Shown here one piece after another: positions 17,828 to 27,179 of a DNA stretch of 64,000 nt. How positions within the stretch are numbered: the stretch's first letter is position 1; the number at the start of each line of letters is the position of its first letter. The translations under genes and the position numbers were made by a program. Under the pieces are notes generated by a model that was given only the letters and a program-made list of their open reading frames with translations, ran no database searches and was not told where the DNA came from. The stretch is taken from the NCBI GenBank assembly GCA_038210135.1, contig JBBQWZ010000033.1:1-64000 (forward strand). Reading direction: 5' to 3'. Source of the DNA: JBBQWZ01 sp038210135. GTDB lineage: Bacteria; Acidobacteriota; Terriglobia; Bryobacterales; Bryobacteraceae.

Positions 17828-18645
17828 CCCTTGACTGCTCCCAACGACAAACCGCGCACCAGATGTTTTTGCACGGCCGACGCGAAGATCAGCACGGGCA
17901 GCATCGCGACCACGCCTGCCGCGCTCATCGCGCCCCACTTGATTTCATATTGCGTCACGCGTGAAGCGATCCCCACTGGCAGCGTCATGGCGGATTCGGT
18001 TTGCGACAGGATCAACGCGAATAGGAATTCGTTCCACGCGACGATCAGGCAGAATACCGCCGTCGCTGCTAAACCTGGGCGCACCAGCGGCAGCACGATG
18101 CGCCACAAGGCGCCCATGCGCGATTCGCCGTCGAGCATCGCCGCCTCTTCGAGCTCCTTCGGAACCTCGGCGAAGAATCCGCGCATCATCCAAATCACGA
18201 ACGGCAGATTGAATGCCGTGTAGACGACTACTAGCGCCGCCAGCGAATTCAGCAAGTGCAGTTCGCGCATCATCAGAAACAGCGGAACGATGGTGACGAT
18301 GGGAGGCAGCATGCGCGTCGAGAGCACCCAGAAGCTTAAGCCTTGCGCCCAGTCGCGCGGCCAGGCGAAACGCGCCAATCCGTACGCCGCCGGAACGCCC
18401 AATGCCAGCGCCGCCAGCGTCGAAACGCTGGCCACGATCACTGAATTTCCGAAGAAGCGGCTGAAGCTGCCGGACGCGAATGCGTCGTAGTAGTGCTGCA
18501 AAGTCGGCGTGAATGTGAACCACTTCGGCGGCCACGCGAATTGGTCCACCTCCGACTTCAGCGAAATCGTCAGCAGCCAGTACACCGGCGCTACGGCGTA
18601 GACGAACGCGATCAGGGCGGCGAAATAGCGAAGGACCTTGCTCAT
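17824..18645 (-). CDS. Sugar ABC transporter permease (MalG type)
   Basis: Inner-membrane permease of 273 residues with about six hydrophobic helices. The EAA loop that contacts the ATPase reads EEAAMLDGESRMGALWRIVLP (about 180-200). It overlaps both the preceding permease gene (4 bp) and the following ATPase gene. This is the second of two permeases in a carbohydrate uptake type 1 (CUT1) set. Confidence 0.92.
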   Translation of the reverse strand: MSKVLRYFAALIAFVYAVAPVYWLLTISLKSEVDQFAWPPKWFTFTPTLQHYYDAFASGSFSRFFGNSVIVASVSTLAALALGVPAAYGLARFAWPRDWAQGLSFWVLSTRMLPPIVTIVPLFLMMRELHLLNSLAALVVVYTAFNLPFVIWMMRGFFAEVPKELEEAAMLDGESRMGALWRIVLPLVRPGLAATAVFCLIVAWNEFLFALILSQTESAMTLPVGIASRVTQYEIKWGAMSAAGVVAMLPVLIFASAVQKHLVRGLSLGAVKG

Positions 18646-19514
18646 GAAACCCTCATGAACCGCAGCAAGCCGCGTGCGAAGAGCGTGGTCAGCAACAGGC
18701 CTACGAACGACATGGCGGCCGCGTAACCGAAGTTATAAAAACGGAACGCCGTCCGGTAGATATATAAGCTGGTCGTCTCGGTCGCGAATCCCGGACCGCC
18801 TTGCGTCAGGATGAAAATCTGATCGAAAATGCGCATCAGATCCATGGCACGCAGCAGCAGGGCGAGCGCGATGGTCGGCTTCAGCAGCGGCAGAATCACG
18901 TCCCAGAGGATCTGCCAATTCGAAGCGCCATCCATGCGGGCGGCTTCAATCGGATCCGGCGGAATCGCCTGCAAACCGGCGCTCAACAGGAGAAATAGAA
19001 ACGGAGTCCACTCCCAGATGTCGACCAGGATCACGCTGATCATGGCCGCGCCCTCGCCGCTGGTCCACGTGAGGCGCGACGTGTCGGCTCCCGCCATTTT
19101 CAGCATGCCGTTGAGCACGCCAAATTGCGGATTGTAGATCAGGCGCCACGCGACCGCGGCAACCACCGGCGGCAACAGCATCGGAACCAGCAGGCCCGCG
19201 CGGAAGATGGATTTGCCTCGTGTCAGCGAATCGATCAGCAGCGCCAGCGTCAGGCCCAGCAAAAATTCGACCGTTAGCGCGGCGAGCGAATAGATAACCG
19301 TTTGCCACACCGAAATCAGAAAAAAGCGGTCGGTCAGCAGCCGCAGGTAATGTTCGAACGAGAAGCCGCCGGCTTGGCCGGTCAGCGAGACCTTGATCGA
19401 AAACACCATCGGATAGATCGATAGCGCGGCGAGAAGTCCGACCGCCGGAGCCGCCCAGGGAAGTCCGTGAGCCTGCTTCAGCGCTGCACGGAAAGAAGCG
19501 ATCCGTCCGATCAT
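18642..19514 (-). CDS. Sugar ABC transporter permease (MalF type)
   Basis: 290-residue membrane permease, partner of the MalG-type gene. The EAA loop is IEAARMDGASNWQILWDVILP (about 200). Six helices can be counted, the first starting near residue 22 (VGLLAALSIYPMVFSI). It overlaps the end of the binding-protein gene by 4 bp and the next permease gene by 4 bp. Confidence 0.92.
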   Translation of the reverse strand: MIGRIASFRAALKQAHGLPWAAPAVGLLAALSIYPMVFSIKVSLTGQAGGFSFEHYLRLLTDRFFLISVWQTVIYSLAALTVEFLLGLTLALLIDSLTRGKSIFRAGLLVPMLLPPVVAAVAWRLIYNPQFGVLNGMLKMAGADTSRLTWTSGEGAAMISVILVDIWEWTPFLFLLLSAGLQAIPPDPIEAARMDGASNWQILWDVILPLLKPTIALALLLRAMDLMRIFDQIFILTQGGPGFATETTSLYIYRTAFRFYNFGYAAAMSFVGLLLTTLFARGLLRFMRVS

Positions 19515-20731
19515 TTGGACCGGAGCAGGATCTGCCGAATTTCCAATTCCGCTTTCTGCATGGCTTCTTCGGGTTTCAACGTGCCGGAGTTGGCTTGCGA
19601 CAGGTAGATACCGAACGCGTTCTCGACCTCATTCCACGAAGCGATGCGCGGACGCGGACGGGAAGTCTCAAGCGACTGCAATTGTACCGGGAAGGAGTGG
19701 TACTTCTCGCGTAAGTCTTGCCGCAGAAAAACGCTCTTGCGCGTCGGCGGATTGCCGCGCATGGCGGCGTCCTTCTGGCGCTCGGCGTCGGTTGCCCAGT
19801 TGATGAACTCGAACGCGAGGGTCTTGTTCTTCGTCCCCGAAGGAACCGCCACCAGCCAGCTGCCGAGCTCCGCGATACCGGGATTCTTTGCCGCGGGCAT
19901 CGGAGCGAATTCCACTTTGCCGACGACATTCGATTTGGCCGGGTTGTCCATGGCCGCGATCCAGGCCGGCCAGTTGATACTCATCACCGCCGTCGACTGC
20001 AGCAGGTGGGCGGCGACCTCGTCGGCGTTGAAACCGGTATAGCCGGGCGGCGCGATCTTGCCCAGCTCGATCATGAACTTCAATGCCTCGATCGCTTCCG
20101 GGCTGGTCAGCGAAGGCATCATGGCGGAGTTGAACATCTCGCCGCCGAAGGCCCACAGGAGGGGCATGAAGTCGGCGACCACGGCGTTGCCCGGCGCGGC
20201 GCGCATGACGTAGCCGTACATCTTTTCACCGGCGCCGATTTTCTTACCTGCTTCGAGAACGTGCTGCCATGTGTCCGGCTTGCCCAGCTTATATTTGTCG
20301 AACAGATCGCCGCGATAGAAGAACACCTGCGAATTGCCGACGTACGGTAATGCCCGATACGCGCCGGTTTTGTAGGGCAGGCGGCAGACGTCGAGGGCCG
20401 GTCCGACGAAATCCGAATCCGGATCCTTGGGTAGCGGCTCCAGGTGCTCGGCCAGCCGCGGGAACCATGGATCATCGAGCATGACGACGTCGTAAGCACC
20501 GGTGTGGCTGGTGAGGTCGAGCAGCTCTTTCTCAAACAGATTCGCGTAGGGAAGCTCGACCACCTCCGCGTGGATGCCTTTTTGCTCGGCCCATTCGAGG
20601 GCCGCGGCTTTTAGGGCACTGCCTTCCACGCCGGCGTTTACGGCGATGACGAGTGATGGCCCGCTTTTTCCGCAGGAGGAAAGAGAGCAGGCGGTCAGAA
20701 AAGTGATGAAAGCGACAAACAGGGCGCGCAC
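19511..20731 (-). CDS. Extracellular sugar-binding lipoprotein of ABC importer
   Basis: Family 1 solute-binding protein. A lipobox (SLSSC) follows a hydrophobic signal (LFVAFITFLTAC), so the protein is probably a lipoprotein. The GTG at 20731 gives a normal lipoprotein signal; a start at 20803 would add 24 residues ahead of it. The body contains PGYTGFNADEVAAHLLQSTAVMSINWPAW-type segments seen in binding proteins that accept oligosaccharides or glycerol phosphate-like ligands. It is the first gene of the four-gene importer. The substrate cannot be told from sequence alone. Confidence 0.88.
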   Translation of the reverse strand: MRALFVAFITFLTACSLSSCGKSGPSLVIAVNAGVEGSALKAAALEWAEQKGIHAEVVELPYANLFEKELLDLTSHTGAYDVVMLDDPWFPRLAEHLEPLPKDPDSDFVGPALDVCRLPYKTGAYRALPYVGNSQVFFYRGDLFDKYKLGKPDTWQHVLEAGKKIGAGEKMYGYVMRAAPGNAVVADFMPLLWAFGGEMFNSAMMPSLTSPEAIEALKFMIELGKIAPPGYTGFNADEVAAHLLQSTAVMSINWPAWIAAMDNPAKSNVVGKVEFAPMPAAKNPGIAELGSWLVAVPSGTKNKTLAFEFINWATDAERQKDAAMRGNPPTRKSVFLRQDLREKYHSFPVQLQSLETSRPRPRIASWNEVENAFGIYLSQANSGTLKPEEAMQKAELEIRQILLRSK

Positions 20732-20778
20732 GATCTTCGAGTGTAACCTACCTGTAACGAGGGCTGAAGTGCGATTGC

Positions 20779-22227
20779 TTAGCGGCGGACGTAGAGGATG
20801 CAAAACTGCGTTCGGGCAACCTCTTTATACGGCGCGAACCAATCCGCCAAATCGGATCGGGCCGTCAACGCCAGCGACGGATTCAGCAGGCCGATGGCAT
20901 CCACCACGTACAGCGGACGGGTTTTGCGCAGTTCTTTCAAATTCGGCGCGGTAAATTCGGGTGCGATCGGACCGTTTTGCGACAGGTGGCGGTCCGCCAA
21001 AACACCGCTCAAGGGCTGGCTTTCGAGGAACCGTGTACCGGCCGGAACGCGCGAGTACACAAAAATCTCGGGCCGGAATCCCCAGACGAACAGCGACGGT
21101 TCGTCGAGCCCGAGCGCCTTCAGCAAACGGGCGCACTCCTTGCTGTCGCGATCGAGCGCCAGGTCCGACCAGGATTCGCCGCCGTCCTGGTACATCATCC
21201 GGTAGCGCGGGCCGAATCGCACAGCGGGAATCAACAGCAGGGCGACCATCGCGATCCGCACCCAGCGTCCGCCGATGGTCCATCCGCGTGCCGCGCCTAA
21301 GATGAGCGGCGGCAGCAGCAGGAAATAGTAGCGCGGGAAAAAGCGCAGCCCCAACGCCGCACCGCCGAGTGCCAGTCCGATCCACAGCAGCCAGCGGATC
21401 CGCTGGTCGCGCTGCTGGCGAAGGAATGCCGCCGACCCCACTACTGCGCCGGCGTGGAAGCCGGCGAAATTCAACGTCCTGAGAACGCCTTCGCGAATCG
21501 GCGACGCAACAAAGGTGTTCGCCGCATAGATTCCGCCCCACTGCCAGGCTTGCCGCCAGCCTTCGGCGAGCGAGCCAGCCATCCACATCCACACCGCCGT
21601 CGCAGCCAGCGGAGTCGCGACGCCCGCGAGCAAGGTCAGGGAATCGCGCCAAGCCCAAAGCAGGCACGCGGCAATCACGATGGCAGCTTTCGAGGAAGCC
21701 AGGAATCCAGCGCCCGCGAACACACCCGCCAGATACGGCCGGGCCATCCACACGCAGGCGATCGCAGCTAAATGAGGAGCGATCAGTAGCATGTCAGAAG
21801 CGAGCGGCAACACCGCCGACGGTAGGCCGAACGTCAGGAAAAAGGTGAGCAGCAGCGCTGCCGCGATCCCCTCGCGCTCCGACCACTTGGCGCGCGCGGC
21901 CAGGAAGGCGATCCACGCGCAGAGAATTGTGTACGCCGCGCCGGCCACGCGCAAAATCAGTCCGTCCTGCGCGCCGAAGAATAAGTAAATCCAAGAAACC
22001 AGCGGGGGCTTGTCGAACCAGACGTCGCGGTACAGCGTCTTCCCGTGGAACACTTGCATCGCGGACGCCAGCGGCAGGGTATCGTCCGCCCACAGCACGC
22101 CCGAATGGGCCAGATGCGCGGTCAGCGTCACCAGCGCGATCAACAGGAACGCCGCCCTTACCAGCACTGCGACGATCTTAGCGCGCGGATCGGCTTTGAA
22201 GCTACATCCGTATTGGATTGACCACAA
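20779..22227 (-). CDS. GT39-like multi-pass membrane glycosyltransferase
   Basis: 482 residues with about ten predicted membrane helices. The first luminal loop has WADDTLPLASAMQVFHGKTLYRDVWFDKPPL, whose acidic pair and DKPP motif match ArnT/PMT-type (GT39/GT83) enzymes that use lipid-linked sugar donors. The C-terminal ~90 residues are soluble and contain VWGFRPEIFVYSRVPAGTRF. Acceptor and donor are unknown. It is divergent from the gene at 22300; the ATG at 22227 is the longest start and a GTG further in is possible. Confidence 0.75.
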   Translation of the reverse strand: MWSIQYGCSFKADPRAKIVAVLVRAAFLLIALVTLTAHLAHSGVLWADDTLPLASAMQVFHGKTLYRDVWFDKPPLVSWIYLFFGAQDGLILRVAGAAYTILCAWIAFLAARAKWSEREGIAAALLLTFFLTFGLPSAVLPLASDMLLIAPHLAAIACVWMARPYLAGVFAGAGFLASSKAAIVIAACLLWAWRDSLTLLAGVATPLAATAVWMWMAGSLAEGWRQAWQWGGIYAANTFVASPIREGVLRTLNFAGFHAGAVVGSAAFLRQQRDQRIRWLLWIGLALGGAALGLRFFPRYYFLLLPPLILGAARGWTIGGRWVRIAMVALLLIPAVRFGPRYRMMYQDGGESWSDLALDRDSKECARLLKALGLDEPSLFVWGFRPEIFVYSRVPAGTRFLESQPLSGVLADRHLSQNGPIAPEFTAPNLKELRKTRPLYVVDAIGLLNPSLALTARSDLADWFAPYKEVARTQFCILYVRR

Positions 22228-22299
22228 CGTGCTGCAACGCCACGGTAGAGTGGCGCGTCACTTCTTACAGCCATAATGAAGTCGAAGGACGTGCCCCTG

Positions 22300-23004
22300 A
22301 TGCGATTCGCGTACATTCTCCTACTGGCCACTTCCGCGTTCGCGCAGGACCGCCCGCAGATGAGGCTTCGGACTCGCGAGGAGGACTTGAAAACTCCTAC
22401 CAGACCGGAGATCAACGCGACGGTGTGGGTTGTGCCCGCCGGAACGCGGATCCCGATTCAGCTTCGTCAGCCGGTTTCAACCAAGGGCGCGCAGCCCGGC
22501 GATCCGATTTACGCGCAGACCGCTTTCCCCATCGTGGTCAGCGGAGCGCTGGCAATTCCTGCCGGGACTTGGGTCCAAGGCACCGTCGATACCGTGAAAC
22601 GCGCGGGCCGGATCAAGGGAACCGCTGAACTCCAATTCCACCTGACCCGCTTCATCTACGCGAACGGGTACACCGTCGATATCGCCGCCGCCATCGATCG
22701 CGTCCCCGGCGAGCAGGGCGCGCATATGAAGGAAGGCGGCACCGTGCAGCACGATTCCGAGAAGGGCAAAGACCTCGAGCGCGTCGGAACCCACGGATCG
22801 CAAGGTGGTCAGATCGGCGCTCTTGCCGGAGCCGCCGCGAGTCCCACGCTCCGCGGAATCGGCGTCGGCGGTCTCACCGGAGTCGCCGCTGGAGCCCTGA
22901 TCGGCATCCTCGCCCGCGGAACCGACGTCCGCTTCGACACCGGCACGTCCATCGAGATCGTGCTCAATCGTCCGATGGCCATCGAGCCTGAAAGAATCAG
23001 GTAG
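22300..23004 (+). CDS. Exported glycine-zipper protein (paralogue 2)
   Basis: Signal peptide MRFAYILLLATSAFAQD, then a beta domain (VVPAGTRIPIQLRQPVSTKG... AIPAGTWVQGTVDTVKRAG) and a glycine-zipper stretch (GALAGAAASPTLRGIGVGG) near residue 180. The order and key phrases match the protein at 9794. Start at 22300 is preferred because AAGGA lies ten bases upstream; an ATG at 22276 would add eight residues. Role unknown, likely in the cell envelope. Confidence 0.75.
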   Translation: MRFAYILLLATSAFAQDRPQMRLRTREEDLKTPTRPEINATVWVVPAGTRIPIQLRQPVSTKGAQPGDPIYAQTAFPIVVSGALAIPAGTWVQGTVDTVKRAGRIKGTAELQFHLTRFIYANGYTVDIAAAIDRVPGEQGAHMKEGGTVQHDSEKGKDLERVGTHGSQGGQIGALAGAAASPTLRGIGVGGLTGVAAGALIGILARGTDVRFDTGTSIEIVLNRPMAIEPERIR

Positions 23005-23063
23005 CGTAATCGTTATCACTTTTCCGGCGGCGTGCGCATGCCCATGTGAAGGACAAAGTTCAC

Positions 23064-24050
23064 ATGAAAATCACACGCTGCTTCCCGATTCTGATCCTCG
23101 CTGGATCCGCCCTGTTCGGGCAAACCAAATTCAGTGCGAAAGAGTTACTAAACAAAGCCACCGGCAAGCCTGCTCCGGCCGCTTCCACATCTGCCACCAC
23201 GTCGGCCGCCGAGACTCCGGCATCCACCTCCGCTCCCGCGAAGACCACTGCCGCGGCGACCCCCTCGCCGGTCCTGACCACTGGACCCGCCAAAGGAACT
23301 TTGCGCGGCCAGGGCGCGGAAATGACCCTTTGCGAAAAGATGGCGAAGGATCCGGCGAGCCCGCAGTGGGACGTCGTTTGCACGAAGCCCACCAAGACGT
23401 TCGCCTATAAGGGCAGCGTCACCAACGTCGGCGCGACCTTCCGCTTCAATCCGCCGATGACCAGCCGCACCACGCAATTCAAAGTGATCCTCTACCAGGA
23501 CAACGTGATGCAGGAGTACCGCGAGATCACTTTCAACACCGGCGGCCGGACGGCCCAGATTGCGATGACGGTGCCGCCAGGAACGTATCAGATGAAGCTC
23601 GTCGATCAGTTCGACACCGACCAGGTTGCGCTCGTCGATACACTCGTTGTGGCGAAGGACACCGTCGGCGACCGCGCCGTCGATAACGTGAAATCTGGAA
23701 TCGGCAAACTGATGGTCTGCTCCGAGATCGACGACAACTGGAAGTGCGTGAACGAATCCAACACCTGGAAAGCGAACGCGCCATTCAATCTCTACGTCCG
23801 TCTGCCACAGGCGATCGCCGGCCAGGTCGCGGGCTGGGCGATCTTCAAGCAGCTTCCCGATGGGACGGACGGCCAGTTTATTGAGGATTTGCTGCAGGGC
23901 ACCAACGGACGCGCGGCCTACTGGGCAACCACCAACGGCAACACGCTGCCGGCGGGCGTCTACACCATCTACTCGATCGCCTGGGCGAACCGGGCGACGG
24001 TTGGCAACCTCAAGCAATACTTCGCGAAGACGACGCTGACGGTGAAGTAA
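23064..24050 (+). CDS. Hypothetical secreted protein with Ala/Thr/Pro-rich linker
   Basis: Not recognised as a family. It begins with a signal peptide (MKITRCFPILILAGSALFGQT), a low-complexity Ala/Ser/Thr/Pro linker (about 35-75), then two beta-rich halves. The first contains TFRFNPPMTSRTTQFKVILY; the second LYVRLPQAIAGQVAGWAIFK. Four cysteines are in the mature part (CEKM, VVCTKP, MVCSEI, WKCVNE), probably two disulfides. AAGGA sits about ten bases before the ATG at 23064; a GTG at 23046 is in frame. A perfect hairpin terminator follows 30 bp after the stop. Confidence 0.7.
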   Translation: MKITRCFPILILAGSALFGQTKFSAKELLNKATGKPAPAASTSATTSAAETPASTSAPAKTTAAATPSPVLTTGPAKGTLRGQGAEMTLCEKMAKDPASPQWDVVCTKPTKTFAYKGSVTNVGATFRFNPPMTSRTTQFKVILYQDNVMQEYREITFNTGGRTAQIAMTVPPGTYQMKLVDQFDTDQVALVDTLVVAKDTVGDRAVDNVKSGIGKLMVCSEIDDNWKCVNESNTWKANAPFNLYVRLPQAIAGQVAGWAIFKQLPDGTDGQFIEDLLQGTNGRAAYWATTNGNTLPAGVYTIYSIAWANRATVGNLKQYFAKTTLTVK

Positions 24051-24082
24051 CCGGAGCCTGCAAATTCGCTGGTCCGCATCAA

Positions 24083-24110
24083 CCCCGCCCTTACCGAGGG
24101 CGGGGATTTT
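24083..24110 (+). terminator. Intrinsic terminator
   Basis: Perfect 9-bp stem CCCCGCCCT/AGGGCGGGG around loop TACCG, followed by ATTTT. It ends the rightward gene at 23064 and may also act on the convergent lysA. Confidence 0.85.
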
Positions 24111-24130
24111 CCTTTGGAAGTCGGGTACGG

Positions 24131-24160
24131 CTTGAACCCTGAGCGTTAGCGATTGGACCC
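24131..24160. repeat. Intergenic palindromic repeat, family A (inverted copy)
   Basis: CTTGAACCCTGAGCGTTAGC continues to GATTGGACCC; its reverse complement matches the copy at 1201. It lies between the terminator and the end of lysA. Confidence 0.65.
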
Positions 24161-24179
24161 GCCGCTGCTAGCCTGGCCG

Positions 24180-25415
24180 CTACTCTCCGCGGATCAAATC
24201 GTCGAGTGTCTCGCGCTTGCGCACGATCCTCCAGATGGACCCTTCGACGAGCACTTCCGCCACGCGAGGCCGCGAATTGTAATTTGACGACAGCACGAAA
24301 CCGTACGCGCCCGCCGTCTTCACGGCCACCAGATCACCCGGCAGCACATTCGCCATTTGCCGGTCCTGCGCCAGGAAGTCGCCGCTCTCGCACACCGGAC
24401 CCACCACGTCCGCCTTCCACGGAGCCATCCCGTTTTGACGCACTGGAACGATCTCGTGATGCGCCTTGTACAGCGAAGGCCGAATCAGATCGTTCATGCC
24501 GGCGTCGACGATGATGAATTCTTTAGTGCCGTTCCTTTTCCGGTTCAACACGCGGCTCAACAGCACTCCGGCCTCGCCCACAATCGAACGCCCCGGCTCG
24601 ATCATCGCGTGCAGATCGCGGCCCAACAGCCGATCGCGCATCGTGCCGATGAATCGCCGGATTTCGGGAGTCGCGTCCTCTGGCTTATACGCAACGCCCA
24701 GGCCGCCGCCCAGGTCGATGTGCCGGATCGGAATGCCGCCCGCGCGGAGCCGGTCCACCAGCGCGAGCATCTTGTCGATCGCTTCGGCGATCGGTTTGGT
24801 GTCGAGCAATTGCGATCCGATATGGCAGCTGACGCTTTCAAGGCGCAAGTTCTTCAGCCCCCGCGCGCGCGCATACACGCCTTCGACTTCGGCGATGTCG
24901 ATGCCGAACTTGTGTTCTTTGAGGCCGGTTGAAATGTATGGATGCGTCGAAGCGTTCACGTCCGGATTCACGCGCAGGGCGATCCGGGCTGTTACACTGC
25001 GACGCTCGGCGAGCGCATCAATTAACGCGAGTTCGCTCTCGGACTCGCAGTGGAATCCGAATACGCCGAGGCTCAACGCGTAGTCGATTTCATCGCGCGT
25101 CTTACCGACGCCTGAAAAAACTACCTTCGCCGGATCGCCGCCCGCCTTCACCACGCGGAACAATTCTCCGCCGGAGACGATATCGAAACCCGCACCCGCC
25201 GCAGCCAGCAGCCGCAGGATGCTGAGATTCGAATTCGCTTTCACGGCGTAGCAGACCGTGTGCGCCAGGTCGCCGAACGCCTCGTCGTAGGCATGGTAAT
25301 TCGCGATAATCGTACCCGCCGAGTACACGTAGCACGGCGTCCCGGCCGACTCCGCGATCTCGGCGAGGGCCACGTCGTCGCAATACATCGCGCCGTCGCG
25401 GTACTCGAAACTCAA
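24180..25415 (-). CDS. lysA: Diaminopimelate decarboxylase
   Basis: Last step of lysine synthesis: converts meso-diaminopimelate to lysine with PLP. The PLP lysine is in CYAVKANSN, the glycine-rich phosphate site in HIDLGGGLGV, and the substrate-binding pieces EPGRSIVGEAG and GPVCESGDF are present. The likely start is TTG at 25415, overlapping the stop of the upstream phosphatase gene (TTGA). An ATG at 25391 would give a slightly shorter form. About 411 residues, normal for the family. Confidence 0.93.
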   Translation of the reverse strand: MSFEYRDGAMYCDDVALAEIAESAGTPCYVYSAGTIIANYHAYDEAFGDLAHTVCYAVKANSNLSILRLLAAAGAGFDIVSGGELFRVVKAGGDPAKVVFSGVGKTRDEIDYALSLGVFGFHCESESELALIDALAERRSVTARIALRVNPDVNASTHPYISTGLKEHKFGIDIAEVEGVYARARGLKNLRLESVSCHIGSQLLDTKPIAEAIDKMLALVDRLRAGGIPIRHIDLGGGLGVAYKPEDATPEIRRFIGTMRDRLLGRDLHAMIEPGRSIVGEAGVLLSRVLNRKRNGTKEFIIVDAGMNDLIRPSLYKAHHEIVPVRQNGMAPWKADVVGPVCESGDFLAQDRQMANVLPGDLVAVKTAGAYGFVLSSNYNSRPRVAEVLVEGSIWRIVRKRETLDDLIRGE

Positions 25416-27175
25416 GCCAGCACCTTCATCACGATGATTGACTGGTCGTCGAACAACGGCGTCGTGCCGCGCCACTTGTCCACATCCGCGATCAAAGATT
25501 TCGTGATCCGCTTCGGCGAATACTGCCCGTGCGATTTCAGGAATTTCGAAATCCGCGCGCGCCCGTACTCCTCGTCCTTCGCGTTCACCTGATCCTCAAT
25601 CCCATCCGAAAACAGCAGAATCACGTCGTTCGGCTCCACGTCGACAGTAATGTCTTCGTACTCGCGCCCTTCGAGCAGTCCCAGTGGAACGCCCTCGACC
25701 TTGGGTTTGATGACCTCGCCGTTTCGATAGATGAACGGCGGCTCCGCGCCGGCGCTACACAGAGTCATCTTGAACCCGCGAGTCTCCCACAACAGCAGCA
25801 GCAGGGTCGCGTATTGCGCGTCCACCTTGCGTTCGAGCAACGTCTCGTTGAGCGTCCGCATCAGCAGCGCCGGCGATCTCCGCCGCGGTGCCAGGATACG
25901 CAGAAGCCCGCTGACCAGCGCTCCGTACAGAGCGGCCGCCGCTCCCTTTCCGCTGACATCGCCGAACGCGATCATCGCGTAGTCGTCGCCGTGCTCGAAG
26001 AAATCGTACACGTCGCCGCTGATCTCGCGCGCGGCACGCCCGCGCAGCGCAATCTCCAAACCGCGAATCGGAGGCGCCTCACGCGGCAGCAGAATGCTCT
26101 GAACCTTCCGCGCGGCTTTCAAATCCTGATCCATGCGCTGCTCGCGCTTTGCGATTTCCTCGTAAAGCCGGGCGTTTTCGACGGAGCTTGCCACCTGCGG
26201 GGCCAAAAGTGTCAGCGTCCGCTGATGATCGTCGGTGAAATACCCGATGCGCTCGCTCTCGACGTCGAGCACGCCGACCACGCGATCCTGCACCAGCAGC
26301 GGAATCGCCAACTCGCTGCGAATCCCTGGATGCGCGGCGATGTAACGCGGATCCACCAGCGTGTCCGCCACGCGGACGGGCTCGCGCGCATCCACCGATG
26401 CACCCGTAATTCCCGAGCCCAGCGGCACGTTGTCGGGCGTCACGCGCTGGTCGTAGCGCTCGCTGAAGCGATGCTTCAGCACTTGCTTTTCGGCGTCGAT
26501 CAGCATGATGCTGAACGCGTCGTAGTCGATCAGCGCCTTGATCGTTTTCGCGATCTTGCCCAACAGTTCATCGAGATCGAGGATCGAACTGAATTCCTGA
26601 GAAAGATGGGCCAGCGTCCGCAGCGTCCTGTTCTGGCGTTCGACGCGCCGGTACAGTCGCGCATTGTCGATCGCCGCCGCGATGCGGCTCGCGAGTAAGC
26701 GCAGCAAGGCGCGCTCATGCTCGGAGTACTGGCCGATTTTCGTCGATTGCACGTCGATCACGCCGACCAATTTTCCGCGCGCCATCATCGGAACCGCCAG
26801 CTCGCTACGCACCGCGTCCAGCGTGCCCAGGTAGCGCGGATCCTGCGTGACATCGTTGACCAGGATCGGCGTACGGCTCGCCGCCGCCGCTCCCGTGATG
26901 CCTTCGCCCAGCGGAACGTGCAGGCTCCGTACCAGCTCTTCGCGATGCCCGATCGAATACCGGATGCTCAGTGCGTTCGCGCGTTCCGTGTAGAGCAGGA
27001 TCGCGAACAGGTCGTACGGAATCACTTCCTTGACCACTTCCGCGACGCGCGCCAGCAGCTTGTCGAGGTCGAGCGTCTCCGCCGCGATGTTCGCGACTTC
27101 GAGCAGGAAGTCGAGCAGATCTTCGCGCTCGCGGAATCGTACCTTTGGCGGAGTTGGCTTGCGAACCGTGGCCAT
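25412..27175 (-). CDS. GAF-GAF-PP2C serine phosphatase (RsbU/SpoIIE type)
   Basis: 587-residue signalling phosphatase. Two tandem GAF domains (about 20-170 and 190-340) show similar phrases such as GEGITGAAAASRTPILVNDV and GSGITGASVDAREPVRVADT. A SpoIIE/RsbU-type PP2C domain follows (about 375-585) with the metal motifs FGDVSGKGAAAALYGALVSG and LLFSDGIEDQ. Such enzymes usually dephosphorylate anti-sigma antagonists in stress pathways; no partner STAS or kinase gene is nearby. The stop overlaps the TTG start of lysA, so the two are likely co-transcribed. Confidence 0.93.
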   Translation of the reverse strand: MATVRKPTPPKVRFREREDLLDFLLEVANIAAETLDLDKLLARVAEVVKEVIPYDLFAILLYTERANALSIRYSIGHREELVRSLHVPLGEGITGAAAASRTPILVNDVTQDPRYLGTLDAVRSELAVPMMARGKLVGVIDVQSTKIGQYSEHERALLRLLASRIAAAIDNARLYRRVERQNRTLRTLAHLSQEFSSILDLDELLGKIAKTIKALIDYDAFSIMLIDAEKQVLKHRFSERYDQRVTPDNVPLGSGITGASVDAREPVRVADTLVDPRYIAAHPGIRSELAIPLLVQDRVVGVLDVESERIGYFTDDHQRTLTLLAPQVASSVENARLYEEIAKREQRMDQDLKAARKVQSILLPREAPPIRGLEIALRGRAAREISGDVYDFFEHGDDYAMIAFGDVSGKGAAAALYGALVSGLLRILAPRRRSPALLMRTLNETLLERKVDAQYATLLLLLWETRGFKMTLCSAGAEPPFIYRNGEVIKPKVEGVPLGLLEGREYEDITVDVEPNDVILLFSDGIEDQVNAKDEEYGRARISKFLKSHGQYSPKRITKSLIADVDKWRGTTPLFDDQSIIVMKVLA

Positions 27176-27179
27176 CGCG